A stretch of 64,000 bases of DNA from Betaproteobacteria bacterium (GTDB taxonomy: Bacteria > Pseudomonadota > Gammaproteobacteria > Burkholderiales > Rhodocyclaceae), in the NCBI GenBank assembly GCA_016720065.1, contig JADJXY010000001.1:393501-457500 (forward strand), in the 5' to 3' direction. Position numbers and translations under genes: made by a program. Shown piece after piece: positions 41,626 to 51,282 of the stretch. Under the pieces are notes generated by a model that did no database searches, was not told the DNA's origin, and worked only from the letters and a program-made list of their open reading frames with translations. The first letter of the stretch is position 1. The number at the start of each line of letters is the position of its first letter.

Positions 41626-42857
41626 CAGCCGCCGACCACGGAACCCAGTTTGAAGATGGGCAGGTACATGGCGATGACCATGCCACCAATGAGGACGCCG
41701 AGGACGACCATGATCAGCGGCTCCATCATGCTCGACAGGGCGGCAACGGCATCATCCACTTCCGCCTCGAAGAAGTCGGCAACCTTGGAGAGCATCGAGT
41801 CCAGGGCGCCGGACTCCTCTCCGATGGCGACCATCTGAGTCACCATATTCGGGAAGAGGTTGGTATTCTGCATGGCGGTGGTGAGATTCGTTCCGGTCGA
41901 GACTTCGCCCTGAATGTTGCGGGTGGCAACCTTATACACGTAGTTCCCGGCTGCGCCCCCCACGGACTCCAGTGATTCCACCAGCGGGACACCGGCGCTG
42001 AACATGGTGGAGAGAGTCCGCGTCCATCGGGCGATGACAGACTTGCGGATGATGTCACCGAAGACAGGGGTCCGCAGGGCGTATCGGTCGAATGCGATTT
42101 GCATGGCCTCGGATCGTTTGTACGCCGCGAAGAAACCGTAGATACCGCCGCCTATGGCCCCAAATATGGCCCACCAATAGGCGACGAAATAGTCTGAAAT
42201 CGCGATGACGATGAGCGTCGGGGCGGGCAGATCTGCTCCAAAGCTCTTGAACACTTCCTTGAAGGCAGGGATCACAAAGATCATGATGATCGCCGTAATA
42301 ACGAAGGCGACGACGATGATGGTAAGCGGGTAGAACAACGCTGACTTGATCTTGGCCTTGATTGCCAGCATCTTCTCCTTGTAGGTCGCGAGCCTGTCCA
42401 GAAGACTGTCCAGTATGCCTGCCTGCTCGCCTGCGCCGACGAGATTGCAGTAGAGCGCGTCGAAGTAGAGCGGGTACTTGCGAAAGGCTTGGGAAAGGGA
42501 ACTGCCGGTTTCAACATCCGCCTTGATATCGAGTAGAAGCTTGCCGACAGACGGATTGGAGTGGCCGCGACCGACGATATCAAACGCTTGCAGGAGCGGT
42601 ACCCCGGATTTCATCATGGTGGCCAGTTGGCGCGTAAACAGCGTGATGTCTTTTTCAGTGACCTTGCTGCCCCCACGGAAACGTTGCTTGCTGACTTTAC
42701 CGACAAGCACACCCTGCCTCCGAAGCGTCGTTTGAACGACGGCCTCGCTGGCAGCCCGCATCTCTCCCCGGACGACCTTGCCGTCCTTGTTCTTGCCTTC
42801 CCAGACGAAGGTCGCTTCCTTGACGACCGATTTCCTGGCTTGTGCGGCAGTGGCCAT
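41625..42857 (-). CDS. pilC: Type IV pilus platform protein PilC
   Basis: 410 residues with two T2SSF domains (about 70-195, 275-400) and three transmembrane helices. 'FTRQLATMMKSGVPLLQAFDI' and 'WTRTLSTMFSAGVPLVESL' are the paired repeats, and 'VAIGEESGALDSML' is a family signature. It ends 'YLPIFKLGSVVGG', the typical PilC C-terminus. It is distinct from the MshG paralogue at 9134. Confidence 0.95.
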   Translation of the reverse strand: MATAAQARKSVVKEATFVWEGKNKDGKVVRGEMRAASEAVVQTTLRRQGVLVGKVSKQRFRGGSKVTEKDITLFTRQLATMMKSGVPLLQAFDIVGRGHSNPSVGKLLLDIKADVETGSSLSQAFRKYPLYFDALYCNLVGAGEQAGILDSLLDRLATYKEKMLAIKAKIKSALFYPLTIIVVAFVITAIIMIFVIPAFKEVFKSFGADLPAPTLIVIAISDYFVAYWWAIFGAIGGGIYGFFAAYKRSEAMQIAFDRYALRTPVFGDIIRKSVIARWTRTLSTMFSAGVPLVESLESVGGAAGNYVYKVATRNIQGEVSTGTNLTTAMQNTNLFPNMVTQMVAIGEESGALDSMLSKVADFFEAEVDDAVAALSSMMEPLIMVVLGVLIGGMVIAMYLPIFKLGSVVGG

Positions 42858-42875
42858 CGCCTGTCCCCTTCCCTG

Positions 42876-44588
42876 TTATGCGTTGGTCGTGCTCAAGACT
42901 TCATCGAGCGAGGTAACACCCTGCTTGACCTTGAGAAGTCCGGAAGTCCGCAAATCCTTGACGCCGTCCTTCTGTGCCTGAGCGGCAATGTCGAGCGAGG
43001 TTCCGCCGGCCAGGATGATACGTTGTATGGCTTCGGATACCGGCATGACCTGATAGATGCCAACCCGGCCCTTATACCCCGAGCCTTTGCACCGATCACA
43101 GCCACCGGGGCCGTAGAGCGCCCAGGATCCATCCAGTTCGGCCTCCGTGTACCCCGCGTTAAGCAGCGCCTCTCTCGGGACGTCGACCGGTTTCTTGCAG
43201 TTGCACAGGCGTCGTGCAAGCCGTTGGGCAGTGATCAGCAGGATGCTGGACGCGATGTTGAAGGTTGGTACGCCCATGTTCATCAGCCGGGTGAGGGTTT
43301 GGGGTGCGTCGTTAGTGTGCAGGGTGGACAGCACCATGTGACCCGTCTGAGCAGCCTTGATCGCAATCTCTGCGGTCTCGATGTCGCGGATTTCGCCCAC
43401 CATGATGACATCGGGATCCTGTCGCAGAAAGGACTTGAGCGCCGCGGAGAAAGTCAGGCCCGCTCTGTCGTCCACGTTGACCTGATTGATGCCGGGCAGG
43501 TTGATTTCGGCCGGATCCTCAGCAGTGGAGATATTGACTCCTGGCTTGTTGAGGATATTCAGGCAGGTATAGAGGGAGACCGTCTTGCCCGAACCGGTTG
43601 GGCCTGTAACGAGCACCATGCCGTAGGGGCGGCTCACCGCATCGAGCAAAGCAGCCTTTTGCTCGGGCTCATAGCCTAGGGCTTCGATGCCCAGAGTTGC
43701 AGACGTTGGATCTAGAATCCGCAGGACGATTTTCTCGCCCTGTAAAGTCGGGAGTGTACTGACGCGAAAGTCGATGGCGCGGCTCTTGGACAGAACCAGC
43801 CTCATGCGACCGTCCTGGGGAACGCGTTTCTCAGCAATGTTGAGTCTGGAAATGACCTTGATCCGGGAAGCGATCTTTTCCTTGATCGCAAGGGGGGGGG
43901 TGGCAACCTCCCGCAGGATGCCGTCGACGCGGAAGCGGATGCGGTAGAACTTCTCGTAGGGTTCGAAGTGGATATCGGACGCGCCGTCGTTGATGGCGTC
44001 CAGGAGCATTTTCTGAATGAATTTGACGACCGGGGCGTCGTCTATGTCCTGGCTGGCCGCTTCGTCCTGTTTTGTGGCTTCCTCGTCAAGAAAGTCGAGA
44101 TTGATGTCATCCGATGCGAGATTCTTGAGGCTGTCTTCGGCGGACTCCGAATACTTGGAGACCAGGGGAAGAAGCTTGGGCTCCTCGACGACGATGGGGT
44201 CCACTGCCAGGCCGGTCTGAAAGCGAATCTCGTCGAGCGCCCGCAGGTTGGTGGGATCCGAAATCGCGACCGATAGTCGGTTGCCGCGTTTGTTGAGGGG
44301 AACGACCTTATGGGTCGCGATCAGCTTGCGGTCGACCGCGTTTGCCGGAACGTGGACTTCATCAAAAGTGGCCAAGTCAAGCAGCGGATAGCCAAAGGTC
44401 TCTGCGACAAAACGGGCGACATCGAGGGCACTTGCCTTCTGGCTTGCGACCAACTGCTCGATGAAGGTTGTCTTGTTGGAGGTGGCCTGAGACAGGAGCT
44501 GCTCAGCGTCGGCTTCCTTGAGCCGGCCGGCCTGAACCATGGCACGAGCCAAGCCGCCCAGAGGTGCAGTCTGAGGTGTGGAAGCCAT
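42876..44588 (-). CDS. pilB: Type IV pilus extension ATPase PilB
   Basis: 570 residues. The N-terminal MshEN-like domain is followed by the ATPase core: Walker A 'GPTGSGKTVSLY', Asp box, and Walker B 'DVIMVGEIRD'. The zinc Cys set 'CNCKKPVDVP' and 'CDRCKGSGYKGRVG' is present. It drives pilus extension. It is the first gene of pilB-pilC-pilD. The 85 bp upstream hold no obvious promoter. A run of nine C (minus strand) near 43895 is in frame. Confidence 0.96.
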   Translation of the reverse strand: MASTPQTAPLGGLARAMVQAGRLKEADAEQLLSQATSNKTTFIEQLVASQKASALDVARFVAETFGYPLLDLATFDEVHVPANAVDRKLIATHKVVPLNKRGNRLSVAISDPTNLRALDEIRFQTGLAVDPIVVEEPKLLPLVSKYSESAEDSLKNLASDDINLDFLDEEATKQDEAASQDIDDAPVVKFIQKMLLDAINDGASDIHFEPYEKFYRIRFRVDGILREVATPPLAIKEKIASRIKVISRLNIAEKRVPQDGRMRLVLSKSRAIDFRVSTLPTLQGEKIVLRILDPTSATLGIEALGYEPEQKAALLDAVSRPYGMVLVTGPTGSGKTVSLYTCLNILNKPGVNISTAEDPAEINLPGINQVNVDDRAGLTFSAALKSFLRQDPDVIMVGEIRDIETAEIAIKAAQTGHMVLSTLHTNDAPQTLTRLMNMGVPTFNIASSILLITAQRLARRLCNCKKPVDVPREALLNAGYTEAELDGSWALYGPGGCDRCKGSGYKGRVGIYQVMPVSEAIQRIILAGGTSLDIAAQAQKDGVKDLRTSGLLKVKQGVTSLDEVLSTTNA

Positions 44589-44673
44589 CAGAATAGATCA
44601 AATGCCGGATACATCCCGGCGATGATGCTACGTAGCCCAAGGTTTGTAAAGCCTTCTCGGGCGCGGGAATCGC

Positions 44674-45942
44674 CTAGGTGTGGGGTCGGAACAGGCGTGC
44701 TGTCTTGACGCTGCGGTCCTCGGTATAGACGACCTCAATGGCGACACCCGCAATCTTGACGCTTACCCCGGCTTCCGGGATGTCCTGGAGTTGCTCCAAG
44801 AGAAGGCCGTTGAGGGTTTTGGGGCCATCTACGGGGAGGTCCAGCGCGAGCATCCGGTTGATGTCTCGCAGGAGTCGGCTGCCTTCGACGAGCGCAGCTC
44901 CCGTAGTGTCCCAGGCAAGCGAATTGTCCAGACCCGGAAGCGAAGTGGTGAATTTCCCCACGATTTCCTCAATGATGTCCTCCAGTGTCAGTAATCCTAA
45001 AATGTCGCCATACTCGTCGACGACGAAGCCGATCCGCTGACGATTTTCCTGGAAGTAGGCCAGTTGCGTGAAAGCCGCGGTACCGGCCGGCACGTAGTAC
45101 GGGTCCGAAAGCAAATCCATGATGGCTTCTTCCCTCAGGGGGCCGCGATTGGCTTCCCCCAATACTCGCCGAAGGGCGAGGACCCCGAGCAGTTGGTCCA
45201 GAGATTCCCGGCAGACCGGAAGGCGGCTGTGGTGGCTGGTCCCCATCTGGTCGAGTACCTCGTCCCAGGGGCGGTCGATGTCTAGGATCTCGATCTGAGC
45301 CCGCGGTGTCATGACATCTTCGACGGTAATGGCATTCAGATCGAACAAATTGGAGAGAATGGTTCGGTGCTTGGCGGGAATCAGATGAGCCGATTCAAGG
45401 ACGAGCGAGCGCAGCTCCTCGGGCGAGAACCGCGCCGACTCCTGCTCAGGTGTCGGAGAAAGACGGAGAAGGCGTAGGAGCGCGGCGGCAAACAGATTGA
45501 CAAACCATACGACTGGGTAAAACAGCCGGAGGAGTGGGGTCAGCAGAAATCCCAGGCCCAAGGCCAGTTTGTCGGCGTAGGTGGCCCCGATGATTTTGGG
45601 TGTAATCTCGGAGAAGACCAGAATGGCGAAGGTAATGGACAGTGTGGCAATCCCCAGTGCCCATTTTCCTTCGCCGAACAACTCGATGGTGATGACGCTG
45701 ACCAGGGTGGCCGCCGCTGAATTGACGAGATTGTTACCGAGAAGGATGACGCCCAGGAGCTTGTCGGTCCGATCCAGAAGTGCCAGCGTTACCTGGGCGC
45801 CACGGTGCCCGTTCTGAGCCAGATGGCGCAACCGAAAGCGGTTCGACGCCATCATCGCCGTCTCGCTCAGCGAAAAGAAGCCGGACAGTGCCAACAGGGC
45901 GACGAGCGTCAGCGACAGAGCCGAAAGAGGAATCTCGCTCAA
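44674..45942 (-). CDS. CorC/HlyC (CNNM) family transporter
   Basis: 422 residues: an N-terminal DUF21 transmembrane domain (about 1-190, 'GFFSLSETAMMASNRFRLRHLA'), a CBS pair (about 200-325) and a C-terminal CorC/HlyC domain (about 340-420). Members handle magnesium or cobalt efflux; this is the YfjD-like group. The order corC-ypjD-ffh mirrors E. coli yfjD-ypjD-ffh. Confidence 0.9.
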   Translation of the reverse strand: MSEIPLSALSLTLVALLALSGFFSLSETAMMASNRFRLRHLAQNGHRGAQVTLALLDRTDKLLGVILLGNNLVNSAAATLVSVITIELFGEGKWALGIATLSITFAILVFSEITPKIIGATYADKLALGLGFLLTPLLRLFYPVVWFVNLFAAALLRLLRLSPTPEQESARFSPEELRSLVLESAHLIPAKHRTILSNLFDLNAITVEDVMTPRAQIEILDIDRPWDEVLDQMGTSHHSRLPVCRESLDQLLGVLALRRVLGEANRGPLREEAIMDLLSDPYYVPAGTAAFTQLAYFQENRQRIGFVVDEYGDILGLLTLEDIIEEIVGKFTTSLPGLDNSLAWDTTGAALVEGSRLLRDINRMLALDLPVDGPKTLNGLLLEQLQDIPEAGVSVKIAGVAIEVVYTEDRSVKTARLFRPHT

Positions 45943-45948
45943 GGCGGA

Positions 45949-46785
45949 TCAGTGCCCGAGAATGACTTCAGCGACGAAGCGGCTGCCCACGTAGGCCAAA
46001 AGGAGCACTGCAAACCCAGACAGGGTCCAGTGCAAGGCTTTTTTTCCGCGCCAGCCCCAGGCGTGCCGGCCGACCAGTAGGGTGGCGAATATGGCCCAGG
46101 AGGCGAAGGCGAAGAGGGTCTTGTGGTCGAGCTTCAGTGCCCTGCCGAATATCTTTTCCGAAAAAAAGACGCCACTCCCCAGAGTGAGGCTGAGCAATAC
46201 GAAGCCCATAAGGAGCATGCGAAAAAGCAGTTTCTCCATGGTCAGGAGCGGCGGTAGGCTGGCGAGGCTGCGGGTCAGTGTGCGCTGGTGCAGGGCACGC
46301 TCGGTGAATCCCATGAAAATGGCGTGGAGTGCCGACAGGGTAAACAGGCTATAGGCGAGCATTGCCGCCAGGAAGTGGAGCTTGAAGCCCGTTGCTTCGG
46401 CGTGTGCCACCAGATGAACGTGGGGGAAGATGGCCGGAAGGAGGGCGCAGACGGATGCCAGGGGGAGCACCATGGGCTGCAGGCCTTCCATGCGGGCCAT
46501 GAAACTCTCCAGCCAGTAGATGAGGACGGCCAGGGCCATCATCAGAGAAAGCGCGAAGCTGAACGAGAAGCGCATGCCGACTTCGCTGAACAGAGCACTG
46601 TGGATGCCGAAACCATGGACGAGCAAAGCGCTGCCGATCGCCGCGCGCTCCCAGGATTGCATGGGGACGGCAACACCAGATCTGTCGATTTCTCGCCAGC
46701 GGGAATTCCAGAAGTGGTAGCCGAGTCCCCCGTACAGTGCGGCTGCCAGAATGTGCGGCATCAGCTGAATTACAATAGCGCCCAT
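45949..46785 (-). CDS. ypjD: CcsA/HemX-like membrane protein YpjD
   Basis: 278 residues with about eight transmembrane helices and the cytochrome-assembly-like block 'LDHKTLFAFASWAIFATLLVGRHAWGWRGKKAL' (residues about 213-245). The His/Trp-rich loop suggests heme binding. The function is unproven; YpjD is genetically tied to ffh by position. It is divergent from ffh. Confidence 0.87.
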   Translation of the reverse strand: MGAIVIQLMPHILAAALYGGLGYHFWNSRWREIDRSGVAVPMQSWERAAIGSALLVHGFGIHSALFSEVGMRFSFSFALSLMMALAVLIYWLESFMARMEGLQPMVLPLASVCALLPAIFPHVHLVAHAEATGFKLHFLAAMLAYSLFTLSALHAIFMGFTERALHQRTLTRSLASLPPLLTMEKLLFRMLLMGFVLLSLTLGSGVFFSEKIFGRALKLDHKTLFAFASWAIFATLLVGRHAWGWRGKKALHWTLSGFAVLLLAYVGSRFVAEVILGH

Positions 46786-46814
46786 CCGACCATTCTAAAC
46801 GAAGCCCCAATCCC

Positions 46815-48170
46815 ATGCTCGACAACCTGACCCAGCGGCTCGCCCGCGTCATGAAGACGCTCAAGGGCGAAGCACGCCTTACCGAATCCAATATCGCCGA
46901 TGCGCTACGTGAGGTTCGCATGGCCTTGCTGGAGGCCGATGTGGCCTTGCCGGTGGTCAAGGAATTTATCGCCGCGGTGAAGGAAAAGGCAGTGGGCGAG
47001 GAGGTTATGGGCTCCTTGAGCCCAGGCCAGGCCTTGGTTGGCGTGGTCCACCGGGAGCTTTCCCGGATCATGGGGGGGGCGCATGAGGGCATCAGTTTCG
47101 CAACCCAACCGCCCGCCGTGGTGCTCATGGCAGGCCTGCAAGGTGCTGGCAAGACCACTACCGTAGGGAAGTTGGCCAAACTCTTGCGGGAAACACAGAA
47201 GAAAAAAGTGCTCGTGGTGTCCTGCGACGTTTACCGCCCCGCCGCCATCGATCAGTTGAAATCGGTGGCCGGACAGGCTGGCGTCGACTTCTTTCCCTCA
47301 TCGACCGGGGAAAAGCCCGAGGCGATTGCCCTGGCAGCGGTCGATTGGGCAAAGCGGCACTACCATGACGTCCTGCTGGTCGATACGGCGGGGCGTCTGA
47401 CCATCGACGAAGAAATGATGGCCGAGATCAAGCGTCTGCACGCGGTAGCGAGGCCTATCGAGACCCTCTTCGTGGTCGATGCGATGCTGGGTCAGGATGC
47501 GGTCAATACTGCTCGCGCATTTAATGAAGCGCTACCGCTCACCGGTGTGGTCTTGACCAAACTCGACGGTGACGCCCGCGGGGGCGCGGCCCTTTCGGTC
47601 CGCCACGTAACAGGCAAGCCGATCAAGTTCGCTGGAGTCGGCGAAAAGCTGGGAGGTATCGAAGCCTTTCATCCGGAACGGATGGCTTCCCGTATCCTCG
47701 GTATGGGGGACGTCCTTTCCCTGATCGAAGAGGCCAAGAAAGGCATCGACGAGGAACAGGCAGTCGCGTTTGCGAAGAAACTCAAGTCTGGTAAGGGGTT
47801 CGATCTCAACGACTTCAAAGAGCAGATGGGACAAATGCGCAAAATGGGCGGACTCAGCGCATTGCTCGACAAAATGCCGGCGCAGGTGGCGCAAATGGCA
47901 GGTCAGATGCCGGTCGGTGCAGAGGCAAAAATGGTGGGGCGAATCGAAGGGATCATCAATTCGATGACGCCGGCGGAGCGGGCTAGGCCGGATATCATCA
48001 AGGCAAGCCGCAAGCGGCGAATTGCGGTTGGTGCGGGAGTCCAGGTGCAGGAGGTCAACCGTCTGCTGAATCAGTTCGAACAGTCACAGAAGATGATGAA
48101 GCAACTGACCAAAGGTGGGGTCGGTAAGCTCATGCGGGGAATGCGGGGGATGCTGCCAGGGATGCGCTGA
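46815..48170 (+). CDS. ffh: Signal recognition particle protein Ffh
   Basis: 451 residues. The NG GTPase domain has G1 'GLQGAGKTTTVGKLA', G3 'DTAGRLTIDEEMM' and 'TKLDGDARGGAALSV'. The Met-rich M domain (about 300-451) ends with 'GMRGMLPGMR' and binds 4.5S RNA and signal sequences. No 4.5S RNA gene is nearby. Confidence 0.97.
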   Translation: MLDNLTQRLARVMKTLKGEARLTESNIADALREVRMALLEADVALPVVKEFIAAVKEKAVGEEVMGSLSPGQALVGVVHRELSRIMGGAHEGISFATQPPAVVLMAGLQGAGKTTTVGKLAKLLRETQKKKVLVVSCDVYRPAAIDQLKSVAGQAGVDFFPSSTGEKPEAIALAAVDWAKRHYHDVLLVDTAGRLTIDEEMMAEIKRLHAVARPIETLFVVDAMLGQDAVNTARAFNEALPLTGVVLTKLDGDARGGAALSVRHVTGKPIKFAGVGEKLGGIEAFHPERMASRILGMGDVLSLIEEAKKGIDEEQAVAFAKKLKSGKGFDLNDFKEQMGQMRKMGGLSALLDKMPAQVAQMAGQMPVGAEAKMVGRIEGIINSMTPAERARPDIIKASRKRRIAVGAGVQVQEVNRLLNQFEQSQKMMKQLTKGGVGKLMRGMRGMLPGMR

Positions 48171-48277
48171 GTCGCGCTGAGTCGCGCGGAATCCCTTGAG
48201 CGACTCCTTGTCTGCGGGGCGCCTCAGGGGAATCCTGCCCATCCTGCCGCTCGGGTCGTCGCGGACAGAACAGGGCG

Positions 48278-48877
48278 TCAAGTGCGTGGGAGTGGTTGCC
48301 AACCCCAGTTGCGTTCCCAGGAGGCCCGTACCATGTTGGGGTACTCCGGTTTTCCTAGACTGCCGTTGTAGCGGCCCAGAGCCCGATACAGATCACCTCT
48401 TTCGATATCCAGGTAGTGCCGTAGGATGGTGCATCCATAGCGCAGATTTGTTCGCAGGTGGAAGAGGTTGTCGTCCGGGCGGCCAATGATCTTGATCCAG
48501 AATGGCATAACCTGCATGTAACCGCGTGCTCCCGCAGAGGAGACTGCATATTTGCGGAATCCTGATTCGACCTGCATCAATCCTAGAACCAGTTGGGGGT
48601 CGAGTCCGGCCCGTGTTGCTTCGTAATGGACGGTGCGTAACAGTTCAATTCGGTAATCCCGGTTCGCGATGCGATTCTCGAGTCGTCGCGACATCTCCGC
48701 GAGCCAGTTGGCCGCTTCTATCGGATTGCGAAACGAACTTGCCGGCGGGCGGGCATCAGAAACCGCCTTGTGCAAAGCTGCCTGAACGCTTGCCGATAGA
48801 GGTTCGTACTTCTGGGCGCCGGCCAGGGCTGCGCCAGGAAGGGCGGCTAGGCACAGCGCTGTGATCAGCCTGAGCAC
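48278..48877 (-). CDS. Lytic transglycosylase (SLT domain)
   Basis: 199 residues with a signal peptide ('LITALCLAALPGAALAG') and an SLT domain (about 70-190). The catalytic Glu is in 'LGLMQVESGFRKYAVSSAGARGYMQVMPF'-type block (residues about 105-133). 'LRTNLRYGCTILRHYLD' is the GLxNLxxG-like helix. It cleaves peptidoglycan in the periplasm. It overlaps the end of proS by 13 bases. Confidence 0.88.
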   Translation of the reverse strand: MLRLITALCLAALPGAALAGAQKYEPLSASVQAALHKAVSDARPPASSFRNPIEAANWLAEMSRRLENRIANRDYRIELLRTVHYEATRAGLDPQLVLGLMQVESGFRKYAVSSAGARGYMQVMPFWIKIIGRPDDNLFHLRTNLRYGCTILRHYLDIERGDLYRALGRYNGSLGKPEYPNMVRASWERNWGWQPLPRT

Positions 48878-50595
48878 AGTTTTGCCCGGAGTGCCGAGAC
48901 TATGGATTCACGGGAAAGCATCTCGGATTCTGTGTCGCGTCGCCCCTTGTATTCCACATGCCCTTCCTTAAGACCCCGCTCGCCCACAACCAGGCGGTGG
49001 GGAATTCCGATCAGTTCCATATCGGCGAACATCACACCGGGACGCTCGTCGCGATCATCCAGAACGACATCCATTCCTGCATCGGCGAGCTCCCGATACA
49101 GCGCGTCCGCAGCCACGCGCACGGGTTCGCTCTTCTTGTAGCCCATTGGGATGATCGCTATTTCCCAAGGGGCGATTGCGGCCGGAAATACAATTCCCTT
49201 TTCGTCGTTCCCCTGTTCGATGGCTGCGCCGACGATGCGGGTCACACCGATGCCATAGCAACCCATCTCCATGAACTGGCTCTTGCCGGTTTCGTCCAGG
49301 TAGCTGCATTGGAGCGACTCGGAATATTTGCGGCGCAGTTGGAAGATGTGCCCGACCTCAATGCCGCGGCACAATTCCAGTCGGCCGTAACCATCGGGCG
49401 ATGGATCGCCGGGGACTACATTTCTGATATCGGCGACTTCGGGTTCGGGCAGGTCTCGGGAAAAATTGACCCCGGTCAGGTGTACATCGGGTTCGTTGGC
49501 GCCACACACGAAATCCGAGAGTGCGGTGACACTGCGGTCGGCGATCACTCTTACACGTTTCGTATCCACGCCAACCGGCCCGATGAAGCCCGGCCTGCAT
49601 CCCAGATGATCGAGAATTTCGACTTCCGAAGCAAATCGGAATGGTGACAGGCCCGCAAGTTTTCCGACCTTGATCTCGTTGAGTTCGTGGTCACCCCGCA
49701 GAAGCAGCAAAGCAAACGATTTCTCGCCTTGGTCTCGGTCGCAGAACACCGCGATCGATTTGACGATGCGGTCCGGCGTAGTCCGCAGATAGGCCGCGAC
49801 GTCCGCGCAGGCGGTCTGCCCGGGAGTCGTGACCTTCTGAAGGGCCTCCAGGGGGGCTGGTCGGCCCTGCGACGGGGCGACAGCTTCCGCGAGTTCGACA
49901 TTGGCGGCGTAATCGGAGGTCGGACAAAAGGCGATGGCGTCCTCGCCGGAGTCGGCGAGGACATGGAATTCGTGGGATCCCGTTCCCCCAATTGATCCCG
50001 TATCAGCCGCTACAGCCCGAAAGCGCAGACCGAGCCTGCTGAAGATGCGGCCATATGTGTCGTACATGTTGCGGTATTCACGTTCCAGATCAGCGAAAGA
50101 GGAATGAAATGAATAGCCGTCCTTCATCAGAAACTCTCGGCCGCGCATGACGCCGAAACGCGGCCGGATTTCGTCCCGGAACTTGGTCTGAATCTGGTAA
50201 AGGTGGATGGGTAACTGCCGGTAGCTCTTGACGTCCCGTCGTACGACGTCGGTGATGACCTCTTCGTGTGTCGGACCAATGACGAAGTCGCGCTGATGCC
50301 GATCCTTGAATCGCAACAATTCGGGTCCGTAATGGTCCCAGCGGCGGGATTCCTGCCAGAGTTCGGCTGGTTGAACTGCGGGCATGAGCAATTCCTGCGC
50401 ACCTCCCCGGTTCATCTCCTCGCGGACGATACTTTCAACTTTACGCAATACGCGGAGCCCAAGCGGCATCCATGTGTAAATCCCCGCTGCGGCCCTCTTG
50501 ATGAGACCGGCCCGCAACATCAACTTCTGGCTGACGACCTCGGCGTCGGCGGGGGCTTCCTTGAGGGTCGTGAAGAAGAACTGGGTGGTACGCAT
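48865..50595 (-). CDS. proS: Prolyl-tRNA synthetase
   Basis: 576 residues, bacterial type with the YbaK-like editing insertion (about residues 225-385). Class II motif 1 'GIYTWMPLGLRVLRKVE', motif 2 'KFRDEIRPRFGVMRGREFLMKD' region (residues about 136-157) and motif 3 'MGCYGIGVTRIVGA' are present. The C-terminal anticodon-binding domain has 'LIGIPHRLVVGERGL'. It is divergent from rppH. Confidence 0.97.
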   Translation of the reverse strand: MRTTQFFFTTLKEAPADAEVVSQKLMLRAGLIKRAAAGIYTWMPLGLRVLRKVESIVREEMNRGGAQELLMPAVQPAELWQESRRWDHYGPELLRFKDRHQRDFVIGPTHEEVITDVVRRDVKSYRQLPIHLYQIQTKFRDEIRPRFGVMRGREFLMKDGYSFHSSFADLEREYRNMYDTYGRIFSRLGLRFRAVAADTGSIGGTGSHEFHVLADSGEDAIAFCPTSDYAANVELAEAVAPSQGRPAPLEALQKVTTPGQTACADVAAYLRTTPDRIVKSIAVFCDRDQGEKSFALLLLRGDHELNEIKVGKLAGLSPFRFASEVEILDHLGCRPGFIGPVGVDTKRVRVIADRSVTALSDFVCGANEPDVHLTGVNFSRDLPEPEVADIRNVVPGDPSPDGYGRLELCRGIEVGHIFQLRRKYSESLQCSYLDETGKSQFMEMGCYGIGVTRIVGAAIEQGNDEKGIVFPAAIAPWEIAIIPMGYKKSEPVRVAADALYRELADAGMDVVLDDRDERPGVMFADMELIGIPHRLVVGERGLKEGHVEYKGRRDTESEMLSRESIVSALRAKLCSG

Positions 50596-50706
50596 GGCAG
50601 GCTCTCAGACAGGGCAAAAGCCGAAATTCTACACGGGGCCTATCTTTTGCAAGCGGGCCGCCTTTGTGAAAGAATGAACCCAACCAAAGTTATAGCAGGA
50701 AAATCT

Positions 50707-51267
50707 ATGCTCGATCGTGAAGGCTATCGCCCGAACGTCGGCATCATTCTATGTAACGCCAAGAACGAGGTTTTCTGGGGTAAGCGCATACGCGAGCATT
50801 CGTGGCAGTTCCCGCAGGGTGGTATCAAGCGCGGTGAATCGCCCGAGGATGCCATGTATCGCGAACTCTACGAGGAGGTGGGCCTCAAGCCCGAGCATGT
50901 GCAAATCCTCGGACGGACCAAGGGCTGGTTGCGCTATGAAGTGCCGACACAATGGATCAAGCGGGAGTGGCGCGGTTCTTATCGTGGGCAAAAGCAAATC
51001 TGGTATCTGCTGCGATTGGTGGGCCGTGACACTGACGTGAGCCTCAGGGCGACGGAAAAACCTGAATTCGATGCATGGCGTTGGAACGACTATTGGGTGC
51101 CTCTGGATGTCGTTATCGAGTTCAAGCGCAACGTGTACCAGTTGGCTCTCAACGAGTTGGTCCGATATCTTGATGCGGATCGCAGGCACGGATTGCGCCG
51201 CCGGAACCGAAAGCAGGCAAATGAATCTGACTCCCACAAGCTGACGAAGGTCGATCAACCCGCGTAA
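50707..51267 (+). CDS. rppH: RNA pyrophosphohydrolase RppH
   Basis: 186 residues; removes pyrophosphate from mRNA 5' ends to start decay. It begins 'MLDREGYRPNVGIILCN' and has a Nudix box ('GGIKRGESPEDAMYREL', then 'YEEVGL'), followed by 'WLRYEVP' and 'GQKQIWYLLRL', all RppH landmarks. The proS-rppH divergent pair is a recognised order. The C-terminus is basic. An open frame extends upstream but lacks similarity. Confidence 0.95.
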   Translation: MLDREGYRPNVGIILCNAKNEVFWGKRIREHSWQFPQGGIKRGESPEDAMYRELYEEVGLKPEHVQILGRTKGWLRYEVPTQWIKREWRGSYRGQKQIWYLLRLVGRDTDVSLRATEKPEFDAWRWNDYWVPLDVVIEFKRNVYQLALNELVRYLDADRRHGLRRRNRKQANESDSHKLTKVDQPA

Positions 51268-51282
51268 GGAGAAGGAGGAATC

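Noticed and set aside
41099..41838. Plus-strand frames opposite pilD and pilC
   Set aside because: Shadows of genes with clear catalytic motifs on the minus strand.
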